Source: Pyrrhosoma nymphula
Lineage: Eukaryota; Arthropoda; Insecta; Odonata; Coenagrionidae
Direction of reading: 5' to 3'
Assembly (NCBI GenBank): GCA_963573305.1
Contig: OY754334.1
Span: 32,915,614 to 32,979,613 of the forward strand
DNA length: 64,000 nucleotides
In this document: positions 1 through 8,690 of the stretch, one piece after another
Numbering within the stretch: position 1 is the first letter of the stretch
How the letters are laid out: each line of letters opens with the position of its first letter
The notes under the pieces: model-generated
Database searches by the model: none
The model's input: the letters and a program-made list of their open reading frames with translations, nothing else
Told to the model about the DNA's origin: nothing
Position numbers and translations under genes: made by a program

Positions 1-339
1 AGGAAGGCAGGATACTTAATGTTTGTAATTTTTTTATTTGAAAGGTATAAAGCCATGCTTTCAGTTTGCAGAATTTTAAGCTGTGGACTTAAGTGGTTTT
101 TTAATTAATTTTTTTTAAATTTCTTGATTTTTCAAATTTTCCAAAGTTTGATGCCCATTATCATTGTTGGGCATATAAATAAAAATTTGAAATTTGGCCC
201 ATTTACAGTCCTTTAGATGAGGAATGACCAGTAAAAATTTTGTTAAGTGGACTTAACTATTTATAAAGATATTAAACATTGAAAAGTACCAAAATATCGA
301 CGAAGTCAACATCAACACGGCACCAATAAGTACCCTCTG
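1..339. other. AT-rich intergenic or intronic sequence
   Basis: AT-rich sequence with no open frame or repeat that I recognise. It is the left flank of the hAT element that begins at 340. Confidence 0.5.
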
Positions 340-350
340 CAGGGGCGGAT

Positions 351-396
351 AAAGGGGGGGGGAGGGGGGGGGGCTACCGCCCCCCCTCCCGGGAAT
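351..396. repeat. G-run/C-run hairpin and possible G-quadruplex
   Basis: Just inside the hAT left end, two long G runs are followed by a C run and then a short palindrome around cccgggaataattcccggg. The strand can fold as G-run against C-run, or the G-runs could form a quadruplex. Such tracts are also prone to assembly length errors. Confidence 0.5.
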
Positions 397-1311
397 AATT
401 CCCGGGAAAATAGAAAAATGGTAATCATCAAGGTGGTTCTCCGATGCAAGTTTTTATTTCACCAGCTCAATACACAATGTTTAAAGATAATTGGAAAATA
501 TCTAAAAGCCACTTGTCTGAACAGACACAGTATCCTCGTTGTTCGCAATTGTACTTTAGTAGGCCTTTTGATGAACAGTGTTGTGAAAGCTTTGGCGCCG
601 TAACGAAATAGTTATAAGCTATTATACTATGTATGCAGACCTATATACACCTTTTTAATATGTATGCAGAGAACAGTGCCGCGAGTTTGGGCAGTTGAGC
701 CGTAGTGAGTCTGCGAGAGGGGAATACAGTCTCCACGCCCTCCTACAGCATTGCCTATCCTATTACTATGCGACACCCTCTGCTCTCGTGCTCGTCGCGA
801 CATGTCAGTTGCCTGGCTCTAGCGAGTGTATTGTTTCAGTTGTAGTGAGTGACAAGTTCAAGAGTTCTTCACATAGTTAGGACCCTGCGTCCTTTTTCCT
901 TTATTCTGTGATATACCTGACGTGCAGATCAACCTTTCTGCCAGAGATGGTAATTTCAGTCGGTTAATTACAAAGACAACTTATTTGCACTTTCTCGCGC
1001 TCGCCATTAGGGTCGGACGGCTGGCTTCAAGCTCGGGCCCACATTAGCCTCCATTGCTATTTATCTGCTTTTTGATCAAGGAATTGAACACCCACCTATT
1101 GGACTTTCATCTTCATTGTGTTATCATAGAAATGCTTTCAGAGGTTCACCCACCGTAGTTTTGTCCCCTCTCCTTTTGATAGCAGTAAAATTGAGGACTC
1201 TCTAAGCAAAATAATTTTCAAGTATTACGCTACAGGGTGAGAAAAAGATGCTTATAATGTTTTTTGCAACTCGTCGCAGAAGGAATAGTTAAGGTTTACT
1301 TTTGTTTACAG

Positions 1312-2209
1312 GCGTCTTCTTCTAGTAGGCCTGGTACAAAGCGGAAAACTAATAGTGCCTCTGCGGACCTTCGAAGCTTTTTCTCTCACGTCCAAAAACA
1401 AAAGACGCCAGAAGCAGCAGGAGGAAATGCATAATTTGTTAACATCATGCCTTCATGCTGCACAACTGACAATAAGACTCAAGCTGAGTCAATGGTCCTT
1501 TTACAATCCCATCCACGTAACCACGAAAAATCGACTGAAGCTTCAATTGTTTCACTTCCTTTGGCTAAAAAAATTTCAACTGTGACATAGGTCTCTTCAT
1601 TGTACCAGGAAAGGAAAGACCTGATGATAGGAAAAAAGCAGAACTTTTGGAAGGCCCTTGGACATCCACAAGCGACTACAAGTATCCCTTTTCAACTCAT
1701 AGGAAGGGAACCGCGGAAGAGCGTCGTTAAGTGAGGATAGAACATCATGAAAAGTACCCTTGGCTTGTGGTTTCTCCCTCAATGAATGGACTTTTTTGTA
1801 GGTATTGCCCTTTTTTCCCAATCAACGGCAGCTAGCTGTACAAATTTGCAGTTAAAATCCCTCGATACGTAGCCGTTAAAGTTTTCAAAACTGCTAGGGA
1901 AACTAGATGATCTGGAAAACCACCAACACACAGTCTATCACAAAGGTGCAGTGCCCAGTTGGCCCTGAATTTTCTGGAAAATACAAAAAACCTGAAAATC
2001 AAAACACAAGCCAACTACAACGGCTACAGAAGGGAGAAAATCAAGGAAAATGGAGAAAATCTGAAGCTGATACTTAAAAATGTGATTTTTTTTGGCCGTC
2101 AGAACATACCATTCAGAGGTCATCGGGACGACGCGACGGTGCATTATCATTGGAAGAGCCCTTGACGAATGACGGTAACTTCCGAGCATTACTGCGTTTT
2201 CGTTGCTAG
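1312..2209 (+). pseudogene. hAT transposase N-terminal half (zinc-finger and DUF4371-type), decayed
   Basis: Conceptual reading in shifting plus-strand frames gives recognisable pieces in order. A basic N-terminus (KRKTNSASADLRSFFSHV) follows a splice-acceptor-like tttgtttacag. Next is a TTF-type zinc-finger segment around 1740-1830 (EKYPWLVVSPSMNGLFCRYC, then a PFFP motif). Then comes the DUF4371 segment at about 2080-2205 (FFGRQNIPFRGHRDD followed by NDGNFRALLRFR). These match the order in ZMYM-like or KIAA1586-like hAT transposases. Several in-frame stops and at least two frameshifts interrupt it, for example at the stop after YHWKSP. The catalytic core and the C-terminal dimerisation domain are missing, so it cannot mobilise anything. 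It is the coding remnant of the surrounding 340-2942 element. Confidence 0.8.
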
Positions 2210-2375
2210 GTATTATAAAAAATTATAAAAATATTAAAGAAAATAGTATTTTCTGAATATGTACTAAATTTTTTATTTCATTCCAACTAATTTTCATTTT
2301 GTACGGCATTAAAGAAGATTTATTTCAAGGAGTTCGAAATCCTTGTGTAGGCTGCCGCGGGTTGATGTATAGGAA

Positions 2376-2690
2376 GATGAAGGTCTTCCGCCTTTTGCAC
2401 CGCGTTGGTCTATGTTTCCTTGGAAGACAGTTTCGTCAGCGTTGTAGTCGGCTTCTTCTGGTCGGTGAAATGAAGGTGCAGCTATTTGTCGTCTTATATA
2501 TCTCAAGCGTTAGACCTGACTCCAACAGGTGAGATATATAATACGACAAATGGCTGCACCTTCACTCCACCGACCTGAAGAAGCCGACTGAAACGCCGCC
2601 GAAACTGTCGTCCGAGGAAACATGCACTACGTTTACCAATCGATGCACTACGTGGACAAACACGGTGTAAAACCCGGAAGACACTTCACT
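2376..2690. repeat. Long imperfect palindrome (foldback), about 115-bp arms
   Basis: The left arm (about 2376-2512) and right arm (about 2525-2690) are reverse complements with scattered mismatches. For example, tgcagctatttgtcgt on the left matches the complement of acgacaaatggctgca on the right. The loop is only about 12 bases. The right arm carries about 30 extra bases in which acgtagtgcatc-like sequence is doubled. It lies where the hAT transposase C-terminus would be expected. It could be a foldback MITE inserted there, or an inverted duplication made during gap repair of the element. Confidence 0.75.
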
Positions 2691-3017
2691 TCTTCACAAG
2701 AATGGCATTCTTTACATCGTTTTTTTACGTTTTTCAAATTTGATCAGATAGATTTACTCAATAATTTATCACATCTCTTGTATATAATATAGCCACACCA
2801 AAACTACATTCCAAGCGCTACATTTCTTTTAATTTTCCGAGGGAAGTCCACCCGGACCTCTATTTTGTTGAGATGTATTGCATACCCCCCAGGCGCCGCG
2901 GGAAGTAGTGAACCCCAAAACAACGACCTTAATCCGCCCCTGCTCTAAAGTAATGCTTGATGCCTTTAAAATCATTATCATAACTCATTTTTCAGTTTTT
3001 CACCTCATTTTACAAGT

Positions 3018-3177
3018 TATTCATTATAAAGTAAACATTTGGTATAGTAAACTTAAGCTAAAATGTAAATGCAGGCCTTACAATACAAAGAATATTTGGG
3101 AATTCAAAGAAACTTACCCATATATTAAACTTGGTCATTCCATAACTATATACCAAATGTTTACTTTATAATGAATA
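3018..3177. mobile_element. Small TIR element, 160 bp, with 29-bp perfect inverted repeats
   Basis: Bases 3018-3046 and 3149-3177 are perfect inverted repeats of 29 bp (core ttcattataaagtaaacat) around about 100 bp of non-repetitive AT-rich DNA. This is the architecture of a short MITE. I could not define a target duplication, so the superfamily is unknown. Confidence 0.7.
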
Positions 3178-3495
3178 CCATGCAATTGTATGGTAAAAAT
3201 ATTAAAAATCACCAAGTAACAAATTTAACTTTTTCTGGACCACTTAATATGGATTGACCCATACTCAATGTTACGAATGTGGAAATGAGAAAACTGATGA
3301 ATGTACCAATAAAAGCATAACAATAATTTAGTGTACAACGGAAATTAATTACACAAAGCTATCAATGAAGTTTATTACAGCGAGGAAACTTTTACAAACC
3401 ACATAACAATAAACTCAACCACGACCCGGGTTTCAACGGCTAAGCGTCATCATCAGGTGAACAAAAGTGTACAGCAATCCCTTATATACCTTCAG

Positions 3496-4166
3496 TCAGT
3501 TGGGGTGAGGTAGTGGCGTTGAGGAGGGGGGGGAAGGAGGACGGGAATGGACAACAATAGCGGAAAGGATGGGGGAGTTGGCGGGCAGCAAGTATTCGTT
3601 TAAAAGATTAACATCAGCGTCAACATTTCGTTTTAAAATTTCGAGCTGTTCATATGCATTTAGCTCACGTCGGTTATTGGTAAAATGCAGTACTTTAACT
3701 TTAAAATCACTTTTATGGTCACAGGTTAAAAGGTCTTTCGCAAAATTGCTCTTTTCTTCATGGTCATTTTTAAAAGCACTATAATGTTCTTTTGTTCTTT
3801 TCTAGAAACTTCTCGAAGTCTGCCCCACGTAGACCCTTTGACAGTCGTTGCATGACAGTTCATATATACCACTTATGCACATAGAGTCCACTTTATCTTT
3901 ACAATGTACAAATCAGTTTTTTAGGGTCATGGTTGACTTATATGATACAAAGCATTGATTTTTGGGGAATTAATTTATAACATTTTCGGTTATATGACCG
4001 CTATAACTTACAGAGCTCCATTTACAATCCATTTTACCACTATTAGTAGAATATATTAGGTGCAACAAATTTTTCTTCATCTTTTTACTAATTAATTTGT
4101 CTATTATCTCTGCTGAATAACTGTTTGCAAAAGCTATTTGTTTAATTATGCTCTTTTCTTTCTCAA
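3496..4166 (-). pseudogene. Penelope-like RT C-terminal linker plus GIY-YIG endonuclease
   Basis: Read on the minus strand in one frame without frameshifts, this gives the end of a Penelope-type reverse transcriptase (KQIAFANSYSAEIIDKLI, LLHLIYSTNSGK, SGHITENVIN). A GIY-YIG nuclease domain follows (SGIYELSCNDCQRVYVGQTS, then EHYSAF, SNFAKDLL, and a LNAYEQLEILKR helix). The chain ends in a proline-rich tail, PLPHPN. Only three in-frame stops interrupt it: after VIN, after TLKN and after TSRSF. The copy therefore decayed fairly recently. The upstream RT palm and fingers are absent through 5' truncation at the inverted junction. In intact elements the GIY-YIG domain is thought to nick the target for RT priming. 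Confidence 0.88.
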
Positions 4167-4432
4167 AAAAAAGAGCAATTTGGCGAAACACCTTTTAACC
4201 TGTGACCATAAAAAGTGATTTTAAAGTTAAAGTACTGCATTTTACCAATAACCGACGTGAGCTAAATGCATATGAACAGCTCGAAATTTTAAAACGAAAT
4301 GTTGACGCTGATGTTAATCTTTTAAACGAATACTTGCTGCCCGCCAACTCCCCCCATCCTTTCCGCTATTGTTGTCCATTCCCGTCCTCCTTCTCCCCCC
4401 CCCCCTCAACGCCACTACCCCACCCCAACTGA
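4167..4432 (+). pseudogene. Truncated Penelope-like GIY-YIG C-terminus (inverted partner copy)
   Basis: The plus-strand ORF encodes the final part of the same domain as the minus-strand copy (DFKVKVLHFTNNRRELNAYE and the PLPHPN terminus). It begins right at the inverted junction, so it lacks the GIY and YVGQT motifs. The few differences from the partner, such as an extra base in the ataaaaagtg run, show independent decay after insertion. Confidence 0.85.
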
Positions 4433-4849
4433 CTGAAGGTATATAAGGGATTGCTGTACACTTTTGTTCACCTGATGATGACGCTTAGCCGTTGAAACCC
4501 GGGTCGTGGTTGAGTTTATTGTTATGTGGTTTGTAAAAGTTTCCTCGCTGTAATAAATTGTTGTGATGGAATACCACAAAGTTTCTGAAGACTACGTTTT
4601 ATTCTATCAATGAAGTGTTGTTACTGGCAGAACCCAAGTCTCTCCGATTCGTATCAAAGCTTTCCCATTTATGCCAAATTTTCGGTCTAAGAATGAACCA
4701 CAGGCTAAACATGTTGCTATATATCAAGGATATATTTCATTAAATAAAAAAAACAAAGGATACACATAGTAAATGTTTAAAGAATGAGTATTCATATCTT
4801 CCTCTTTCGATTGAGACTTTCAACATTTCCCCTTATTCAAAAGACTACC

Positions 4850-5045
4850 TGCAGCGCTGTGGCAGTGCGTCCGCAACTTGCAGCTGCTGCACTTCAAACA
4901 CGAGCAGTGAATGCGAATTAGATGCGTTTCTCGAAAATTCGCTCTATGAGAGCGCTGCTGAGACGCTGCTGACGCGCTTCAGTTGACATGTGCTGCACTT
5001 GCAGCGCTGACATCCTTGTGAAGCGCTGCTGCAGCCATGTGTGTT
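4850..5045. repeat. GC-rich segment with repeated GCAGCGCTG motif
   Basis: The motif gcagcgctg and variants (gcgctgctg, cagctgctg) recur at least six times in both orientations immediately 5' of the L2-like RT. It contrasts sharply with the AT-rich DNA to its left. It may be a separate small repeat that the LINE was joined to. I do not recognise it further. Confidence 0.4.
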
Positions 5046-5050
5046 TACTG

Positions 5051-5743
5051 GGTAAGGACCTCGAGGCAATACAAGAGTGGTGCGATGCGTGGCAGCTAGA
5101 ATTAAACCTGAAAAAATGCGTTGTGAATTTTTGGAAACGGAAAAACGCTCCTTGTAACAGCTATTGCATAAACAACATAAAATTAGACACCGTAGAATCA
5201 GTTAAGTACCTCGGAGTTAAACTGACTAATGATCTATCGTGGAGTAAACATATTCGAGAAATTACCGGTCAAGCTAATCGTAAATTGGGATTTGTTAAAA
5301 GAGTACTTGGCAAGTGCGACGATAAAGTTAGGGAAATCAGCTACATCTCCCTCGTTAGACCCCACTTAGAATATGCCGCCAGTATTTGGGATCCTTATGA
5401 GATAGGCTTGGAAACTGAGTTAGAACGCGTGCAGCGACGATCGGCAAGATATGTTAAAGGCCGTTATTATAATCTCGTTAGTGTTACTGACCTTTTGCAG
5501 CAACTGGGATGGGAAAAGCTTTCAGACCGTCGATTAAAATTTAGACTCAATCTATTATATAAGTTCCAAACCGGTCTATTCTCTGAAGACGTTGATAATA
5601 TTTTACGAAATCCGACATACTACGGTAGATCAGATCATGAGAGTAAAATTAGGGAACTAGACTGCAGAACGGATAGATTTAAGATGTCTTTTTTCCCACG
5701 AACGATAAGGGACCATAATAGCTGCCATGAGACTTTTATCTAG
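5051..5743 (+). pseudogene. Reverse transcriptase C-terminal fragment (L2/CR1-like)
   Basis: This is an open frame of about 230 codons beginning within the RT domain. Motifs in order are WQLELNLKKC (motif D region), VKYLGVKLTNDLSWSKHI (motif E, YLGV), the thumb signature LVRPHLEYAASIWDP, VQRRSARYVKG, LLQQLGWEKLSDRR and the terminal RTDRFKMSFFPRTIRDHNS. That series is typical of L2/CR1-clade elements. The catalytic YADD box and everything upstream are missing, so the enzyme is dead. The preceding 21 codons (4988-5050) look unrelated, and the Met at 4988 is a chance start. The frame is free of stops, so this copy is younger than the relics at 12835 and 57185. Confidence 0.88.
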
Positions 5744-6115
5744 GTTTGTCGTTAGGTAGTGTAGCTCTTAGTAGTAGTAGTACTCCTAATACTTGAATCC
5801 TTATCTGTTACCTAGTACATACTAAAAGCACGCCTAGCATGTTTTCTACATGGGTCTTGAATCCCTGTCCATCTGTGTAGTTGTAGAATGCATGTATATT
5901 GACGGTCACTCTCCATTTTGATGACATCTGTAGTGTAGTGTTGCATGCTTGTGAGGCTTCGCCTCGTGACAAGCATTAGCGATTTATGCTAAAGCATAAT
6001 TAGTTGTAGTTACACTAACTTTAGGGTATAGTGTAATGCATGTTGGTGATTACTCACCCCCTGCCACACACCCCTGAGGTGGCTTGCAGGGTATTTTGTA
6101 GATGTAGATGTATAC
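5051..6115 (+). mobile_element. L2/CR1-like LINE, 5'-truncated, with its 3' UTR
   Basis: The element comprises the reverse-transcriptase C-terminal coding region (5051-5743), a 3' UTR, and a diagnostic 3' terminus at 6055-6113. The terminus has the order cccctgccacacacc, aggtggcttgcagggtattt, tgtagatgtagatgta. The short TGTAGA repeat at the extreme end resembles the microsatellite-like tails of L2-type LINEs. Related tails occur at 13050-13110 and 57795-57850 in this window. The 5' end stops inside the RT domain, as expected from incomplete reverse transcription. Confidence 0.85.
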
Positions 6116-6430
6116 CTCCCGCAAAGGTTCCTGGTGTAGGGGGGTAGAAGTGGAGAGTGTGAAGGGAAAGAGAGGAAGCCAACGCGAGAGAGCATGTGGA
6201 ACCAAACCACTTCGCGGAAACCAATTGCCCATTATATTTACCCATTCATTATACTTATATTACCCATTACAATTACCCGTCACTCTGGCTGATCTAGAAA
6301 CCCTATCTTGCCCTGGATAACTTCTACCACAATGGAATATATTTTCTATTAAAAAAAAGATCCCCAATAAGACTACATGCCATTAGGCGAAATACTGTGA
6401 TATAACACGCGTTCTTGACTGAGTTCATTA
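6116..6430. other. Unassigned sequence between two LINEs
   Basis: It includes a purine-rich stretch (about 6130-6180) and an imperfect run of TACCCATTA-like units (6240-6285). No coding sequence is recognisable. Confidence 0.4.
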
Positions 6431-6617
6431 GATGTGAGCTGCGATGAGTTCCTTTCGGCGGTCAGGGTTAGTGAACGAGTGTCCAGTAGCGGTAAGCGTG
6501 ACGGCTTCCTTTGGCGGTCGCTAGTAGAGAGAGAATTCTCCTCGGCAAGACATGCACTGGAGGGGAATCACGGAGAGAGTATTGGGGGCAGGAGAGGAGA
6601 AGGCTGCCCGCGGAGGA

Positions 6618-6837
6618 TTTCGGCATGGCGGGCAACGGCCTGCCACGATTGAAACACCGGTTCCCGATCATTCACCGAAGTTAAGCATCGTTGGGCTCGG
6701 CTCGGGTTTGGAGGGGTGATCCTCCGATTCGTCCGAGTGCTGTTGTCCCTGTCTGCACGTGACAAAGAGTAAGTGCGAAATGACCTTAGCCGTCGAAGCA
6801 CGTTAAACAAAAATACTACTACTATTTCGGCATGGCG
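6618..6837 (+). mobile_element. 5S rRNA-derived SINE (SINE3 type) with perfect 14-bp target duplication
   Basis: The body at 6632-6823 starts with about 119 bp that aligns over its whole length to animal 5S rRNA. It has a ggcaacggcc 5' end, aacaccggttcccgatca, the internal promoter A-box region accgaagttaagcatcg, a C-box-like gtttggaggggtgatc, and a 3' part ending gagtgctgttgtc. A non-5S tail follows (agccgtcgaagcacgttaaa) and ends in tactactact. The direct repeat atttcggcatggcg at 6618-6631 and 6824-6837 is perfect. It lies within the minus-strand LINE, in the region downstream of that element's ORF. 5S-headed SINEs are transcribed by Pol III from the internal promoter and moved by a partner LINE. 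Confidence 0.92.
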
Positions 6838-7003
6838 ACGACGCTAGTGCTGGCTCCACGGAATTCCGTGGGCTTTCGGCTGGCCGGCTCACATGAGCCC
6901 TTCACCCTGTGTTCTCTTTTGGTTGGCCTTTTCCCGAGGGCTATTCAGCCCTCCTGGCGACCACTGGAAGAAAGTGTCGCAAATTAAGGTGCTAATTAGG
7001 GGC

Positions 7004-7748
7004 TTAGGTTTCCAGCCACAGGTCTTCATCGTCTGCGTCTCTTCCCTTTCTGTGGTGATCGGTCACACGCAGATACGGTGCCAGCCCATAGGGCGGAGGT
7101 GTTTGTCCCAAGGGAAGACTGTGTTCTCCAATGGTGCGGATTTCTGCGTGTGGTGATGCTGCTAGTCGGTGGAAGAATTCTCTGGTGCGGGTGCGGAAGA
7201 TGTCTGCGGATGGAGGAATCATGGCGATCTTCCACAGTGCCTCGGTTCCAGGCCTCCATCCCAGGCGAAGCGCTGAATGTAGATACGGTCTGTGGTGTTC
7301 AATATGCTGCGGGATCCAGAGGATTGCCTCTTCCATGAGGGTGCGGCGAAGGTGAGGACTGACCACAGGAGGACGGTGATGCTGAGGGAGAAGTATTGTC
7401 CAGCAAGGGATTAAGCTCGGAGCGGCGGCGGGTGACAATACCACGAAGTCGGGTGGCGTGGCTCTGCATGTTAAGTCTCCGGTCGAGGATGACTCCCAGG
7501 TAGGTCACCTTTTCTCTCCAGGGAACTTCCGTGGTGCCGACGAGAATTTCATCAGCTTCAGTCGTCGTTTTATAAAACACGTTCACCTGTGTTTTCCCCT
7601 CGTTGATGGCGAGTCTCCATGTGCGGTACCATTCAAAGTGGGAGTCGATGACGCGCTGAAGGTGGAGACCATCTGATATCGTGCCGATCTCGCCAGAAGA
7701 GATCCCCATGCAGAGCAGACTACATTTACTACTACTAGACTTATCCAA
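7004..7748 (-). pseudogene. RT C-terminal region of the Jockey/I-like LINE
   Basis: Minus-strand frames give WYRTWRLAINEGKTQVNVFY (motif D) and EVPWREKVTYLGVILDRRLN (motif E). A thumb-like continuation follows (LRRTLMEEAILWIPQHIEH, and downstream RTREFFHRLAASPHAEIRTI) up to a stop near 7004. One frameshift near 7300-7440 divides it. The sequence upstream of motif D does not contain YADD. It abuts endonuclease-linker sequence directly, with a short tagtagtag run at the junction. Confidence 0.82.
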
Positions 7749-8690
7749 CGGTCAGCGAGTCCGTTGGTATTGACGCTGCAGGTCCGGATTTCGGTGATGA
7801 TATGCAGCGGAAGAGCGAGGTAGTGGTGGCTGCGGATGGTTTTCTCCGGATCCGATCTCTCAATCGCAGCTTGGACGATCGCCGTCGTCGCTTTGCACTT
7901 CAAGTAGATTCCTTCGGGAGTGCCGATAGAAGGTGACGTGTTGCACTCCGCAATGCCTGCAGTGACTACTTGCTGGAATATCTTCCAGTCTGTTTTTTCG
8001 TAGTCCCAGATCTTCCTAGTGGGTTCAACTACTGGACGGTGACCAAGATTGAGCATCACCGGGAGGTGATCGCTGTCCAGGGCGTGCGGTGAATTGGCCG
8101 TTAACGCAGACCGAAGGTTGGAGCGCAGAGTGATGTCAAGCACCTCGCTGTCAGGTAGGTGTAGTGGGTCCGCGTGCACGGGGCGGTAACGGCGATTTGC
8201 TGGTGCAGAGTCCACAGGCGAAGACGACGACCTTTGCTGTTCACGACCCTGGAGTGCCATTCGTGGTGTTCTGCGTTGTAATCTCCCGCTGCGATCGTTG
8301 TTGTGTCTCCGACGAAGAGTGTTGCCAGTTCTGCCATCTATAAAAAAGAACGCGGGAAATAGACCGAAGCGATGCGCAGCGAGACATCCTCGCACTTCAG
8401 AGTGATGGCGGTGCATTTCAACGTAGTTGGCTCCTGGATCGGGAAGCGCTGGGCCGACAGATGATCAGCGACGAGGACTGCAGTGCCACCACCACCGAGG
8501 CGACCGCGGTCGTCGCGGTAGACACGAAACCCAGGGACTGTCCAGCGTTGGTGAGTTTCCTGGAGAAGGGCGACGTCGCAGCGCTGGCATCCTAGCTGAT
8601 CGAGCAGTTCGGGCGTCTTCCGGGACACTGCGCCGCCTGCATTCCAGTAGGTGATGTTAACAGCATCTCTCATGCGTCTATTTGCCGTTA
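7749..8690 (-). pseudogene. APE-type endonuclease domain and linker of the same LINE
   Basis: On the minus strand from about 8690: NITYWNAGGAVSRK, then DVALLQETH (catalytic Glu), FRVYRDDR, GGGTAVLVADHL and LRIASVYFP. After a frameshift near 8340 come GDYNAEHHEWHSR (catalytic Asp/Asn) and VLDITLRSNL, ending SPHALDSDHLPVMLN with the SDH signature. The order and residues are those of apurinic-like endonucleases of Jockey/I/R1-group LINEs. The linker continues in frame (KIWDYEKTDWKIFQQVV) to about 7735. The catalytic residues are still readable, but the frame is broken. Confidence 0.88.

Larger units (their letters stand above)
340..2942 (+). mobile_element. hAT-like DNA transposon, internally deleted and degenerate
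   Basis: The left end begins caggggcggataaagg and the right end is the complement of caggggcggattaagg, the terminal inverted repeat style of many animal hAT elements. The same ends, and the same subterminal aaaaatggtaatcat, occur in the short MITE at 13824-13970, which links the two as a family. The interior at 1312-2209 encodes a broken hAT transposase N-terminus in matching orientation. The C-terminal part with the dimerisation domain is absent, and its place is taken by a long palindrome (2376-2690). The 8 bases flanking each end (accctctg and ctctaaag) do not match, so the two ends could belong to separate insertions. The single-element reading is inference from end identity, orientation and content. 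Confidence 0.6.
3359..4616. mobile_element. Penelope-like element: inverted pair of 3' ends within one target duplication
   Basis: The whole insertion (3372-4603) is flanked by a perfect 13-bp direct repeat, ctatcaatgaagt, at 3359-3371 and 4604-4616. Inside, a longer copy reads on the minus strand from about 4166 to 3372. A shorter copy reads on the plus strand from about 4167 to 4603. The shared arms (3372-3755 and 4167-4556, roughly 385 bp) are nearly identical in inverted orientation. The spacer 3756-4166 is unique to the longer copy. Each tail carries a TATATAA box-like site, a cctgatgatgacgcttagc motif and a gaaacccgggtcgtgg motif. The plus copy extends about 47 bp further at its 3' end. 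Inverted and tandem partial copies are known for Penelope-like elements, and the shared duplication implies one integration event. Confidence 0.88.

Noticed and set aside
6632..6750. Functional 5S rRNA gene
   Set aside because: There are many substitutions and an indel, no T-run terminator follows, a non-5S tail is present, and a target duplication flanks it. It is a SINE head.
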